A stretch of 38,049 nt of DNA from Heyndrickxia acidiproducens DSM 23148 (GCF_000374345.1 NZ_KB894010.1:1-38049); one strand, 5' to 3'; counted from the first letter of the stretch, positions 17,601 through 25,255 are shown. The notes: generated by a model not told the origin, from the letters alone. Numbers and translations are program-made.

Positions 17601-17824
17601 TCAATTGAATCCACCGTCAGCGGATCGAAATAGATGCTGTCGGCCATTTCTTCATCAGTCATGATTGTCGCCGGATTGCTGTTTACGAGAACAACTTCTA
17701 TTCCTTCTTCTTTCAATGCCAGGCAGCTTTGTGTGCCGGCATAATCAAATTCAGCTGCCTGCCCGATGACAATCGGACCGGAGCCGATGACCAACACTTT
17801 TTTGATATGATTATTGAATGGCAT
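14618..17824 (-). CDS. carB: Carbamoyl phosphate synthase, large subunit (arginine-type by context)
   Basis: CarB makes carbamoyl phosphate from bicarbonate, ammonia delivered by CarA, and two ATP. The 1068-residue protein shows the two homologous ATP-grasp halves: the first begins VLVIGSGPIVIGQ and the second, near residue 550, repeats ALIIGSGPIRIGQ. Each half has an ExNPR metal-binding motif, EVNPRVSRSSAL and EVNPRASRTVP. A C-terminal MGS-like regulatory domain of about 140 residues is present but diverged. B. subtilis has separate pyrimidine and arginine enzymes; this one sits between carA and argF, so it is most likely the arginine-regulated form. ATG at 17824 lies inside the end of carA (14-nt overlap), with GGGAG ahead. 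Confidence 0.95.
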   Translation of the reverse strand: MPFNNHIKKVLVIGSGPIVIGQAAEFDYAGTQSCLALKEEGIEVVLVNSNPATIMTDEEMADSIYFDPLTVDSIEEIIKKEQPDGIIGTLGGQTGLNLTVQLDEAGILEKYGVELLGTPVESIQKGEDREKFRQLMLDIHEPIPQSKVIESMEEGFAFAREIGYPVIIRPAYTLGGSGGGFAANDEELQAVLQRGLELSPIHQVLLEKSIKGWKEIEYEVVRDDNDTCIIVCNMENIDPVGVHTGDSIVVAPSQTLSDVQYQMLRNASLKVIRALGVIGGCNIQFALDPHSDHYNIIEVNPRVSRSSALASKATGYPIARIATKCAIGYHLDEILNPVTGNTFASFEPALDYVVVKIPRFPFDKFTEADKTLGTQMKATGEAMAIDRTFEGALNKGIRSLEMGLNGLSHPAFAEKGLDELAPFLTETTDLRLFAVAEAMRKGMEVSEIQNKTEIDRWFLEKIKKIVSHEEALKAYQIESVPKHLLAAAKKLNISDERLADLFGCTEKLVRDKRREFGLKPVYKLVDTCAAEFEAVTPYYYSTWGGSDEVGVSNRKKALIIGSGPIRIGQGIEFDYCSVHAVMALKKMGYETIVVNNNPETVSTDFSMADKLYFEPLRPEDLLHIIEKEQVAGVFTQFGGQTAINVAASLEAEGIPLLGTSVKAIDRLEDRSMFYGLLEELGIPHIKGHVAGSLEELKMAAESLQFPVLVRPSYVIGGQSMFIFHQQSELDAYAESIKYASEKSWPLIIDQYVPGRECELDCITDGKKVLVPGIFEHIEKAGVHSGDSIAVFPPQQLSAAEKAVLIKYAEKICIEGHIVGIANIQFVIHEGTIYVLEVNPRASRTVPILSKVTGIPMVDLAVGVQTGKTLGYAGLAEEPECIAVKAPVFSYTKLKDVDPVLGPEMKSTGEVLGIARDFGEALQKTLVSVHYPLLEGTTEERIIFCSVTDREKEAVLPVLKTLSARGYQLAATGKTADFLKENHLQAEKIKKEKAAAFFENRIVTAAVIIPTKGRDLETAGSTLRETAMRFHIPLFTCLDTLEAVVQCPLQNQPQVSALNDFKRLTAKVQ

Positions 17825-18890
17825 ATGACATAACTCCCGCTCTTTGTTGTACTTTTTGCAAAAATTGTTTGAAAATATATTCGCTATCCTGCGGGCCCGG
17901 ATGTGCTTCCGGGTGGAACTGGACAGTTGCGATTGGCAAATTCGGATGGACGCAGCCTTCAACGGTGCCGTCATTGACATTCCGGAATATCATGTTCATT
18001 TCAGACTGTTCCAATGATGCTTCATCCACCACATAGCCATGGTTTTGTGCGGTGATCAATACTTTTCCGTTCCGCAGATCTTTAACGGGGTGATTGCCGC
18101 CTCTGTGCCCGAACGGAAGTTTTTTTGTTTTTGCGCCGTATGCCAGCGCCAGCAGCTGGTGCCCCAGACAAATGCCAAGCACTGGATAAGCCATGCTGAT
18201 TTTTTTGATCTCAGGCAGCCACTCCAAAAGTTTCGCAGGATCACCGGGCCCGTTTGAAAAAACGACGCCGTCCGGATTGAACATTTTCATTTGCTTGGCT
18301 GTGAAATCGAAAGGAACAACGGTTACTTTGCAATGCTGTTGCAGCAAGTAGTTTAAAATCGATTTTTTATAGCCAAAATCCATCAGCACAATATGCAGCG
18401 GCCCGTCCCCGTAGGTCAGCGGCTGATCGGTTGACACTTTGGCTATTAAAAACTCCTCTTCTTCTTTTTTTGGTACGCTGGCGTGTGCATCTGCCGTAAT
18501 GATGCCATTCACGGTGCCGCGCTTGCGGATGGTTTTTACCAATGCGCGCGTATCAACGCCTGTTAAACAAGGTACCCCCGATTTTTCCAAAAATTGGAGT
18601 GCCGTTGCCTCTGCTTTATAAAAACTCGGTTCGGGGCAAATTTCTCCCGTCACAATCCCTCGTGCCGAAAGCCGGATGCTTTCATGGTCATCCCCGTTCA
18701 CACCATAATTGCCGATCAACGGATAGCAAAACACCAAAATCTGGCCGGCATACGACGGATCTGTCATCATTTCCTGATAACCGGTCATGCCTGTATTGAA
18801 AACAACCTCTCCTGTTGTTTCCAAATGGCTCCCCAATAAAGTTCCTTCAAAAATTTCTTCCGTTTCGAGAATAAGATAACCACTTGCCAC
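17811..18890 (-). CDS. carA: Carbamoyl phosphate synthase, small (glutaminase) subunit
   Basis: CarA hydrolyses glutamine and channels ammonia to CarB. The 359-residue protein has the N-terminal CPSase small-chain domain and a C-terminal class I glutamine amidotransferase domain. The nucleophile is Cys241 in GICLGHQ, completed by His326 and Glu328 of FHPEAHPGP. The start is GTG 18890: GGGGAGG lies 8 nt upstream, and the protein then begins MASGYLILE as relatives do. The in-frame ATG at 18914 would leave the ribosome site inside the gene. It follows argD by 51 nt and overlaps carB by 14 nt. Confidence 0.95.
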   Translation of the reverse strand: MASGYLILETEEIFEGTLLGSHLETTGEVVFNTGMTGYQEMMTDPSYAGQILVFCYPLIGNYGVNGDDHESIRLSARGIVTGEICPEPSFYKAEATALQFLEKSGVPCLTGVDTRALVKTIRKRGTVNGIITADAHASVPKKEEEEFLIAKVSTDQPLTYGDGPLHIVLMDFGYKKSILNYLLQQHCKVTVVPFDFTAKQMKMFNPDGVVFSNGPGDPAKLLEWLPEIKKISMAYPVLGICLGHQLLALAYGAKTKKLPFGHRGGNHPVKDLRNGKVLITAQNHGYVVDEASLEQSEMNMIFRNVNDGTVEGCVHPNLPIATVQFHPEAHPGPQDSEYIFKQFLQKVQQRAGVMSYAIQ

Positions 18891-18941
18891 GTCTTTGTCC
18901 TCCCCTGTCAGCATTTCGTTCGAATATCGCTTTTGCGGCCA

Positions 18942-20129
18942 TTAAAGTTTGGCAAACACATGATCCAACTTCATCACAAATTCTCCGATTTCTTCTTTTC
19001 CCACCGTTAATGGCGGCAGCAGCCGGACAACTTGCGGGCCTGCTGATAAAATCAGCAAACTTTCCTGCTGTGCAGCCTGTATCACTTGTGCGGCTTCCGT
19101 ATCCAGCACGATACCGATCATCAGTCCTTTGCCGCGAATCGCTTTTATGCAAGGGTATTTTTCTTTTAGTCCGTTCAGCCGGGTCCATAGGTATTCGCTC
19201 TGTTTCTGAACATTTGCGATGATCTGCTCTTCGCTAAAGGTTTCCAATGTGGAAAGCCCTGCCGTTGTGGCGAGCGGGTTTCCACCGAATGTACTGCCGT
19301 GGGTACCCGGCCCGAAGTATTGGGCAACGTTTTCTTTTGCCAGCATCGCCCCGATCGGAAAACCTGATCCCAGCCCTTTCGCAAGCGTGATGATGTCCGG
19401 TTGAAACTCATATTGCTCATACGCAAAAAGGGTGCCTGTTCTGCCCATGCCCGTCTGCACTTCATCCACGATCATCAGGATACCGTTCTTTTTGCAGATG
19501 GCAGCGAGCGCTTTTATCCATTCTTTGTCTGCCGGAATTACGCCGCCTTCGCCCTGAACCAGTTCCAGCATAACGGCAATCGGTTTGATTTTTTCGAGTT
19601 CGGATAGAGCGGGAATATCGTTATAAGGCAAATAGGTAAACCCCGGAAGCAGCGGATCAAACCCTTTTTGGATTTTTTCTTGTGCAGTCGCAGACAATGT
19701 TCCAAGCGTGCGCCCGTGGAAACCGTGCTGGAATGTCACGATTTCATATTGTTCTGTATTTGTTTGATGATGGGCATACAGCCGTGCCAGTTTGATTGCC
19801 GCTTCATTGGCTTCTGCCCCGCTGTTGCAGAAAAACGCCGCGTCAAAGGCGCTCATTTCCGTAAGCTTAGCTGCGAGCAATTCCTGCGCCTCAATTTCAA
19901 ATAAATTAGAAGAATGCCAGATTTGGTCAAGCTGTGCGCTGATTTTCGCTTTCACCTTATCCGGGACATGGCCCAGATTACAAACAGCAATCCCTGCTGT
20001 AAAATCCAAATATTTTTTGCCGTTTTGGTCCCACACATAGCAGCCCTTTCCTTTTACCAGCTTCAGCGGCGCACGGCTGTAAGTATGCATCAATGCAAAT
20101 TTTTCTTTTATGGCTGTTTGCTTATCCAT
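18942..20129 (-). CDS. argD: Acetylornithine aminotransferase
   Basis: ArgD converts N-acetylglutamate semialdehyde to N-acetylornithine with glutamate as donor. The 395-residue class III aminotransferase has GAEAN at 104-108, DEVQTG at 222-227 and the PLP lysine K251 in LAKGLGSGFP. The start codon overlaps the end of argB by 8 nt, a sign of coupled translation. Ornithine and succinyl-ornithine aminotransferases look similar, but the place between argB and carA settles the role. Confidence 0.94.
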   Translation of the reverse strand: MDKQTAIKEKFALMHTYSRAPLKLVKGKGCYVWDQNGKKYLDFTAGIAVCNLGHVPDKVKAKISAQLDQIWHSSNLFEIEAQELLAAKLTEMSAFDAAFFCNSGAEANEAAIKLARLYAHHQTNTEQYEIVTFQHGFHGRTLGTLSATAQEKIQKGFDPLLPGFTYLPYNDIPALSELEKIKPIAVMLELVQGEGGVIPADKEWIKALAAICKKNGILMIVDEVQTGMGRTGTLFAYEQYEFQPDIITLAKGLGSGFPIGAMLAKENVAQYFGPGTHGSTFGGNPLATTAGLSTLETFSEEQIIANVQKQSEYLWTRLNGLKEKYPCIKAIRGKGLMIGIVLDTEAAQVIQAAQQESLLILSAGPQVVRLLPPLTVGKEEIGEFVMKLDHVFAKL

Positions 20130-20913
20130 TCATCAAAACCCCGTTTCCCGTAAATTTTGTCCCTGTTGCTTCGCCGCCAGCAAGCTGCAGCAGGCTGTTT
20201 CCGTCCATCCCGTTTACAATGACCACTTCTTTCGCCCCGGATGCTACACAATCACATGCAGCCTGCACCTTTGGGATCATGCCGCCGGTTATTACTTTTT
20301 CCTGTGTTAACGCCTGTACCTCAGCGGCCGTCAGATTTGGCAGCACTTTTCCTTTCTGCATGACACCCGGCACATTGGTGACCATCCATAAAGCAGCATC
20401 CATTTTTTTGGCAATCGCCGCTGCGGCAAGATCAGCATTCACATTGAGGCGCTGGCCGTCCTTGTTTAGAGCGAGGGGGGAAATCACCGGAATAAAATGC
20501 CGGTCTACTAAATCCGTAAGTACTGCCTGATTGACCGATTCAACTTCCCCGACATAGCCAAGGGGACGATGCTGTTCCATTTGTTTTGCAGTTAACAGGC
20601 TCCCGTCTGTCCCGCTGATACCAATCGCTTTTGCGCCGGCAGAAGATAGCTTTCTTGTAATCCATTTATTGATCGAACCGGATAATACCATTTCCACAAC
20701 ATTCAGCACCGGTTCTGTTGTAACCCTGAGCCCGTTGACAAACCGTGTTTCAATTTGCATTTTGTCGAGAAATGCAGAGATTGCCGGCCCGCCTCCATGC
20801 ACAACGATTGGATTTAAGTGATGGTTTTTTTTCAGTTTAGCAATATTCTTAAAAAAATCTTCCGGTAAGTGGTTTAAAATGCTTCCCCCGCATTTAATCA
20901 CGACGTAGGACAA
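20122..20913 (-). CDS. argB: Acetylglutamate kinase
   Basis: ArgB phosphorylates N-acetylglutamate. The 263-residue protein has the amino acid kinase features KCGGS near the start, VHGGGPAIS for substrate binding, and NVNADLAAAAIA. Its length is that of the arginine-insensitive, linear or recycling type; it lacks the N-terminal helix of arginine-inhibited hexameric kinases, which fits a pathway with a bifunctional ArgJ. The TTG at 20913 is preferred because AAGGGG lies 9 nt ahead; another TTG at 20922 would touch that ribosome site. The 66-nt gap from argJ is wide for this operon and contains an ARG box. Confidence 0.94.
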   Translation of the reverse strand: MSYVVIKCGGSILNHLPEDFFKNIAKLKKNHHLNPIVVHGGGPAISAFLDKMQIETRFVNGLRVTTEPVLNVVEMVLSGSINKWITRKLSSAGAKAIGISGTDGSLLTAKQMEQHRPLGYVGEVESVNQAVLTDLVDRHFIPVISPLALNKDGQRLNVNADLAAAAIAKKMDAALWMVTNVPGVMQKGKVLPNLTAAEVQALTQEKVITGGMIPKVQAACDCVASGAKEVVIVNGMDGNSLLQLAGGEATGTKFTGNGVLMNG

Positions 20914-20945
20914 AATCGCCAACCCCTTATAATTAATGATTAATA

Positions 20946-20959
20946 TGCATAATTATTCA
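20946..20959 (-). promoter_or_regulatory. ARG box inside the operon, between argJ and argB
   Basis: TGCATAATTATTCA matches TGAATWWWWATTCA at nine of ten half-site positions with an A/T centre. It sits in the otherwise A+T-rich gap between argJ and argB, about 33 nt ahead of the argB start. No strong promoter is visible around it. Confidence 0.6.
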
Positions 20960-20979
20960 TACCAGGCTAAATAAAAAAC

Positions 20980-22221
20980 TCAGGTTCTGTAAGATGCATT
21001 GATTTTGACATAATCATAGGTCAAATCGCATCCCCACGCGGCTTTCTCGCCAGCGCCATCCTGCAAGTCTACTAAAATCTGAATTTCATCGCGGCCGGCC
21101 AGATATGCATGGGCTTCTTCCTCCGAATAGAAGCAAGGCATGCCGTTTTCTACAACGGTAATATCGCCGAGTTTAATCGTTAATTTTTGCGGTTCCACTT
21201 TCACCCCACTGTAACCGATCGCATTGATGATTCGCCCCCAGTTGGCATCTGCACCAAAAATTGCTGTCTTTACAAGATTCGAACCAATGATGGTTTTACT
21301 CACTATTCCGGCTTCTTCATTCGTCCGGGCTCCTGTGACTTTCGCTTCCACCAGTTTCGTCGCGCCTTCCCCGTCCCTTGCAATTTGTTTTGCGAGCGTT
21401 TCACATATATAGGCAAATGCCTGGTAAAAACGGTTCCAATCCGGATGTGCAACGGAAAGCGGATGATTTCCAGCCATCCCATTGGCCATCGCTACAACCA
21501 TATCGTTTGTGCTTGTATCCCCGTCCACCGTGATCATATTGAACGTTTCATCTGCTGCCTGTTTTAATGCCAACTGCAGTGTTTGTGCTTCCATTTCCGC
21601 ATCTGTCGTTACAAATGCAAGCATCGTTGCCATATTCGGATGGATCATTCCGGAACCTTTTGCTGCGCCGGCAATGGTGACGGTCTTCCCGTCAATTTCC
21701 ACAGTTGCGCAGGCCCGTTTTGCAAAAGTATCCGTTGTTAAAATCGCTTTTTCAAATACACGGAAGTCTGCCTGATTTTTGCCGGGCACAATATTGGATA
21801 TGCCGGCTTCTATTTTTTCAATCGGCAACAGTTCCCCGATCACCCCGGTCGAACTAACGCCAATAAGCGATTTTTCGACACCGAGATGGCTGGCAAACCA
21901 TTCCCGCATTAAATACGCATGGTGCAGGCCCTGTTCGCCCGTAAATGAGTTTGCATTTCCGGAGTTTACAATCAGCCCCTGAAGTTGATGGCCCGCCTCC
22001 AAACTTTCTTTCGTAACCCGGATCGGCGCCGCCTGGAATTGGTTGGTCGTATAAATACCCGCCGCTTTTGCCGGCACCTCCGAATAAAGCCAGGCAAGAT
22101 CCGGGCGTTTCTTTTTGATGCCGCAATGCAGCCCGCCTGCGTAAAAACCTGCAGGGCTCATAATATTTCCGTCTGTCTTATTATATATTTCAGTGGTTGC
22201 CTTCTCATGTACCTGATTCAT
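20980..22221 (-). CDS. argJ: Glutamate N-acetyltransferase / amino-acid acetyltransferase ArgJ
   Basis: ArgJ moves the acetyl group from N-acetylornithine to glutamate, recycling it, and in Bacillus also makes N-acetylglutamate from acetyl-CoA. The 413-residue precursor cleaves itself into two chains before a conserved Thr, here T199 in NMATMLAF, which becomes the nucleophile. The window has no argA or argE, which agrees with a bifunctional enzyme but does not prove it. ATG at 22221 has GGAGG 6 nt ahead; the ATG two codons earlier abuts the ribosome site and is unlikely. It follows argC by 51 nt. Confidence 0.95.
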   Translation of the reverse strand: MNQVHEKATTEIYNKTDGNIMSPAGFYAGGLHCGIKKKRPDLAWLYSEVPAKAAGIYTTNQFQAAPIRVTKESLEAGHQLQGLIVNSGNANSFTGEQGLHHAYLMREWFASHLGVEKSLIGVSSTGVIGELLPIEKIEAGISNIVPGKNQADFRVFEKAILTTDTFAKRACATVEIDGKTVTIAGAAKGSGMIHPNMATMLAFVTTDAEMEAQTLQLALKQAADETFNMITVDGDTSTNDMVVAMANGMAGNHPLSVAHPDWNRFYQAFAYICETLAKQIARDGEGATKLVEAKVTGARTNEEAGIVSKTIIGSNLVKTAIFGADANWGRIINAIGYSGVKVEPQKLTIKLGDITVVENGMPCFYSEEEAHAYLAGRDEIQILVDLQDGAGEKAAWGCDLTYDYVKINASYRT

Positions 22222-22272
22222 TGCCATCCTCCATTACGTTTAATTGGGTATCGTTATTCATGATCCGGGATT

Positions 22273-23313
22273 TTATGGATATACCGGAATGGCCTCTAAC
22301 CCTTCATTTTCATTCAGGCCGAACATCAGATTCATATTTTGGACTGCCTGCCCGCTCGCTCCTTTTACAAGATTATCAATGGCTGATATGATGGTTAACT
22401 GCTGCGTCCTTTGGTCAACATGAATGCCGATGTCACAGTAATTTGAACCATATACCTCTTTTGTGGACGGAAATTCGCCGTCCGGCCTGATTCTTACAAA
22501 TTCATGGTCTTTATACACTTTCATATAGTATTGGCGGACATCCTCCGTTGTGACTTTTTTTGCTAAGGGCGCATAGATCGTGGACAAAATGCCTCTTGTC
22601 ATCGGCACCAGATGGGCGGTAAACGCAATGTTTACTTCATATCCGCCAAGTTCTTTGATAAAACGTTCCATTTCCGGAATATGCTGATGGCTGCCTATCT
22701 TGTAAGCATGCACATTATCATTAACCTCAGTGAATAAATTTGCGGCAGATGCCTTTCTTCCCGCGCCGGAAACACCTGTTTTTCCGTCCACAATTAAATA
22801 GGAAGGATCTGCAAAGCCGCCTTGCAGAGCAGGCAAAATTCCAAGTAATGTTGCCGTCGGGAAGCAGCCGGGATTTGCAATGAAGCGGGCATGCCGTATC
22901 TTTTCTGCATAAAACTCAGGCAATCCGTATACTGCCTGGTCAAGATAGAGTTGTGCAGCGGGATCCAACCGGTACCATTGCCTGTACGCATCCGGACTGT
23001 TCAATCGAAAATCCCCGGACAAGTCAATGCATTTCAGTCCTTTTTCCAAAAACCCCGGGAGGACATCTTTTGAGACCCCGGATGGTGTTGCAAAAAACAG
23101 CAAATCGACGCACCCGGCGATCTCTTCCGGATTCATTTCTTTCAATTCGGCTTCAATAATATGCTGAAAATGCGGATAATGTTCCGCCAGCATCGTCCCC
23201 TTAGTCCGGTGCGAAACCAGCATTTCAATCTCGGCATGGGGATGCCGGACCAGCAGCCTGATCAGCTCTGCACCACTGTATCCATTCGCCCCGACAATCC
23301 CAATTTTCAACAC
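22273..23313 (-). CDS. argC: N-acetyl-gamma-glutamyl-phosphate reductase
   Basis: ArgC reduces N-acetylglutamyl phosphate to the semialdehyde using NADPH. The 346-residue protein begins with the nucleotide-binding motif GIVGANGYSGAEL and has the active-site Cys150 in ANPGCFPTA. It is the first gene of the operon. The GTG at 23313 is chosen because AAGGAG lies 6 nt ahead; the ATG two codons upstream abuts that site. The promoter and ArgR-like sites lie within 60 nt upstream. Confidence 0.95.
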   Translation of the reverse strand: MLKIGIVGANGYSGAELIRLLVRHPHAEIEMLVSHRTKGTMLAEHYPHFQHIIEAELKEMNPEEIAGCVDLLFFATPSGVSKDVLPGFLEKGLKCIDLSGDFRLNSPDAYRQWYRLDPAAQLYLDQAVYGLPEFYAEKIRHARFIANPGCFPTATLLGILPALQGGFADPSYLIVDGKTGVSGAGRKASAANLFTEVNDNVHAYKIGSHQHIPEMERFIKELGGYEVNIAFTAHLVPMTRGILSTIYAPLAKKVTTEDVRQYYMKVYKDHEFVRIRPDGEFPSTKEVYGSNYCDIGIHVDQRTQQLTIISAIDNLVKGASGQAVQNMNLMFGLNENEGLEAIPVYP

Positions 23314-23338
23314 GTTCATCTCCTTGTTCTTATGTATG

Positions 23339-23372
23339 TGAATTATTATAATTCATATTGTATGAATATACA
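23339..23372 (-). promoter_or_regulatory. ArgR/AhrC operator region of argC
   Basis: Two symmetric A/T-rich elements lie side by side. At 23359-23372, TGTATGAATATACA has the ARG box length with eight of ten half-site matches. At 23339-23355, TGAATTATTATAATTCA has perfect TGAAT and ATTCA halves but a 7-nt centre in place of four. Both overlap the promoter, one covering the -10 element and one the -35, as expected for repression by ArgR/AhrC. Confidence 0.6.
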
Positions 23373-23373
23373 A
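23345..23373 (-). promoter_or_regulatory. Promoter of the arginine operon
   Basis: On the minus strand TTGTAT (23368-23373) and a perfect TATAAT (23345-23350) stand 17 nt apart. The predicted start is near 23338, 25 nt before argC, leaving no room for a leader-peptide or T-box attenuator. Confidence 0.75.
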
Positions 23374-23435
23374 TACAAAAAAATAAAAAAACAAGCTATT
23401 TTTTTATTTTTTCTAATATCAATTGTGATAACTAA

Positions 23436-23469
23436 GGCGGGCCAGCCTGGTGATCATGGCATGCCCGCC
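23436..23469 (-). terminator. GC-rich hairpin behind the frameshifted stress gene
   Basis: Arms 23436-23447 and 23458-23469 pair over 10 of 12 positions with a two-base internal bulge. It lies 12 nt behind the stop codon at 23482. The sequence after it on the minus strand is TTAGTT rather than a T-tract, so termination would be weak. Confidence 0.5.
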
Positions 23470-23481
23470 GTAAAGTAGCGC

Positions 23482-23798
23482 TTATTTCCGGTTTTTAAGG
23501 ACAACAATTTTTCCATTGGCTGCTGCTCCCACATACCGTGTTGCGATTTCCTTGGGGACACCCAGTTCAAGTACTTCTTCCAGCAATTTTTCGGGTGCTG
23601 TTTTTCTGCTGACGAGTGCTTTTAATTCATCCAATAGATGAATCTCTGTTTGTTGATACGGTATCCGGCATAACGGCTGATTTCCTCAATGTCATCCGGG
23701 TTGCTTGTAATTACAGCAATGCCGCCGGAGACACCGCATTGCTGCTGAACTGCTTTTTTCGCATCATAAACCGTCTCGTAAATGCCAAGCAACTCCAT
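23482..23798 (-). pseudogene. YflT/GSP17M-type general stress protein, broken by a one-base frameshift
   Basis: The N-terminal part (23798 down to a stop at 23622) reads MELLGIYETVYDAKKAV and on through ITSNPDDIEEISRYAG, in the style of the general stress protein 17M (YflT) domain. The C-terminal part continues in another frame of the same strand, from about 23655 to a stop at 23482, as LLDELKALVSRK and then EEVLELGVPKEIATRY and AANGKIVVL. That is the usual second half of the domain. Together they make about 105 residues, the family length. The frame change equals loss of one base near 23635-23665. No standard slippery heptamer is visible, so a mutation or a sequencing error is more likely than programmed frameshifting. 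ATG at 23798 has AGAAGGG ahead. Confidence 0.7.
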
Positions 23799-23812
23799 TT
23801 TCAACCCTTCTT

Positions 23813-24274
23813 TTAAGAGCCGAATGAAACGGCCAGATTTTTCAACTCTTGTTCATCCATTTCTGTCAGAGAAAACCCCAAGCTTCCCATCTCTTTCATA
23901 ATGAAATCAGCCTTGCTTTTATCACAAACAATAAATGTCCGGTCCCGTTGTATCGTATTTTTCACTTTCGAAAGGAACGAGAACAACGCAGCCGCCTTTG
24001 GTTCCTGAATTTCAGCCATATATTTAGATGATTGCTCAGTAGTCGGCAAAATCCAAATTTCTGCTTCATAAGGAATTTTCAGGAGTTCATAAAATGCCTC
24101 GGTTTTCTCAAGCGGCGTGCGCATCGTATAGTCTGCAAACTCATATACTTTTCGCGTTGAGAATGGAAAGTTTTCAAACGGTCTTACTCCTTCCCGGTCA
24201 AAAACGTGAATATCTACCTTTGAGGTGTGTTTTTCAAAATAGTTGTCGCTTGCTTTTATACTCAGATCCTGCAT
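23813..24274 (-). CDS. Unrecognised 153-residue cytosolic protein
   Basis: I do not recognise this family. The protein has no signal peptide or membrane segment and is mixed in charge. It has a central alternating strand-like part (EIWILPTTEQ) and a second strand-helix unit near the end (TFIVCDKSKADFIMKEMG), which may point to an alpha/beta fold. The start ATG 24274 has GGGAG about 10 nt ahead; a TTG one codon earlier is equally possible, and the frame is open to 24331. It ends 14 nt before the frameshifted stress gene and is probably co-transcribed with it, so a stress role could be guessed but is not shown. Codon use looks like that of its neighbours. Confidence 0.7.
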   Translation of the reverse strand: MQDLSIKASDNYFEKHTSKVDIHVFDREGVRPFENFPFSTRKVYEFADYTMRTPLEKTEAFYELLKIPYEAEIWILPTTEQSSKYMAEIQEPKAAALFSFLSKVKNTIQRDRTFIVCDKSKADFIMKEMGSLGFSLTEMDEQELKNLAVSFGS

Positions 24275-24409
24275 CAATCTTGCACTCCCTTTTGTATGTA
24301 AATGACTTTCTGTTACTATTTCCTTTATCAATGGTGATCAAACCTGGCTCACAAACACATACCTGCCTGATCACATTAAAAAAGAGTGAGAAGGAGTGCA
24401 AATTTACCA

Positions 24410-24853
24410 TTAATTGGCTGCCAATGCCGTTTGTCTCTGGTAGGAAGCGAGCGATTCACGTTTTATTTTTTCAAATAAACCCTGGTACTCGTAAGGAATC
24501 AGCATTTTTGAAAAATTCCAGGCATTTTCTTCAATTTTTAACGAAATTTCGCGCCGATATTCTTCATCCTCCTGCTGTTCCAGTGCTGCTGACAAGGCCT
24601 GCAAATCACGATCCATCGCATGGCCGATTTCATGGGCCAGCACAATCATCATGTAAGGCCCCAGATAGCTGGTGTCTCCAAACAAAAGGCGGCATTGTTC
24701 TTCTATCGTTTCTTCATAAAGGACGATCGCGTTCGAATGCAGAATAAATTTTCCGCCAACCAGGCGCCGGTTAGGAAATCTCTTTTCTATTTTGACTTCC
24801 GATGTACAGCCTGCCTGGAGCAGCAGCTTCTCTGCCATTTGATCGATTTTCAA
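24410..24853 (-). CDS. Putative zinc metalloprotease-like protein with HEIGH motif
   Basis: The 147-residue protein has VLAHEIGHAMD at residues 71-81, an HExxH zinc-binding motif with a following Asp, as in gluzincin/ImmA-IrrE-like or SprT-like small metalloproteases. A third zinc ligand cannot be named with certainty; Glu98 or Glu107-108, in the helix about 20-30 residues downstream, are candidates. There is no signal peptide, so it would act in the cytosol. No helix-turn-helix partner gene of the ImmR/DdrO type is adjacent, so a phage or stress repressor target is not supported. The start is TTG 24853, with AAGGGG 9-10 nt ahead. It may be a lone uncharacterised gene of the Bacillaceae. Confidence 0.7.
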   Translation of the reverse strand: MKIDQMAEKLLLQAGCTSEVKIEKRFPNRRLVGGKFILHSNAIVLYEETIEEQCRLLFGDTSYLGPYMMIVLAHEIGHAMDRDLQALSAALEQQEDEEYRREISLKIEENAWNFSKMLIPYEYQGLFEKIKRESLASYQRQTALAAN

Positions 24854-25020
24854 AATCTCATTTCCCCTTTTATATCAACTGTTTCTAATTTTAAACGATA
24901 TGTGTAAACCATATAAGATATGCTGAAAAAATGTCCTGTTTCCTTCACATTTAAAATCGCTGGTAAAGGCAAACGCCCCCCTGCTATTTTTTCCGGGAAC
25001 AGACAGCCATTACAGCGCAA

Positions 25021-25049
25021 AAAAAAACAGGCCGCCGTGGGCCTGTTTT
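25021..25049 (-). terminator. Terminator of the cold shock gene
   Basis: A perfect 10-bp stem (25024-25033 with 25040-25049, 6-nt loop) is followed by a long T run on the minus strand, just behind the csp stop. Confidence 0.92.
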
Positions 25050-25054
25050 AATCC

Positions 25055-25255
25055 TTACAGTTTTTCTACGTTTGCAGCTTGCGGGCCGCGTGCGCCTTCT
25101 TCAATATCAAAAGATACGGATTGGCCTTCTTCTAAAGTTTTAAAACCTTCGCCTTGAATCGCTGAGAAGTGGACGAACACGTCACTGCCGCCTTCACGTT
25201 CGATAAATCCATAACCTTTTTCCGAGTTAAACCATTTTACTTTGCCTTGTTCCAT
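25055..25255 (-). CDS. Cold shock protein (CspB/CspD type)
   Basis: This 66-residue single OB-fold protein binds single-stranded RNA and DNA and acts as an RNA chaperone during cold shock and growth changes. RNP1 is KGYGFIER at residues 13-20 and RNP2 is VFVHFSAI at 26-33. It resembles B. subtilis CspB and CspD equally, so no symbol is given. AGGAGG lies 8 nt before ATG 25255. The transcript begins about 114 nt upstream, a long leader typical of csp genes, where temperature-dependent RNA folding controls translation in relatives. Confidence 0.95.
   Translation of the reverse strand: MEQGKVKWFNSEKGYGFIEREGGSDVFVHFSAIQGEGFKTLEEGQSVSFDIEEGARGPQAANVEKL

Noticed and set aside
23379..23413. A/T-only hairpin upstream of the argC promoter
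   Set aside because: It is built only from A and T runs and lies outside any transcript end I can define; pairing is expected by chance in such sequence.
23282..23460. T-box or leader-peptide attenuator before argC
   Set aside because: The predicted transcription start is only about 25 nt before argC, which leaves no room, and no T-box sequence is visible.
24094..24747. Plus-strand open frame of 217 codons
   Set aside because: It runs across two minus-strand genes and the gap between them; both minus genes have ribosome sites, and one has an HEIGH motif.
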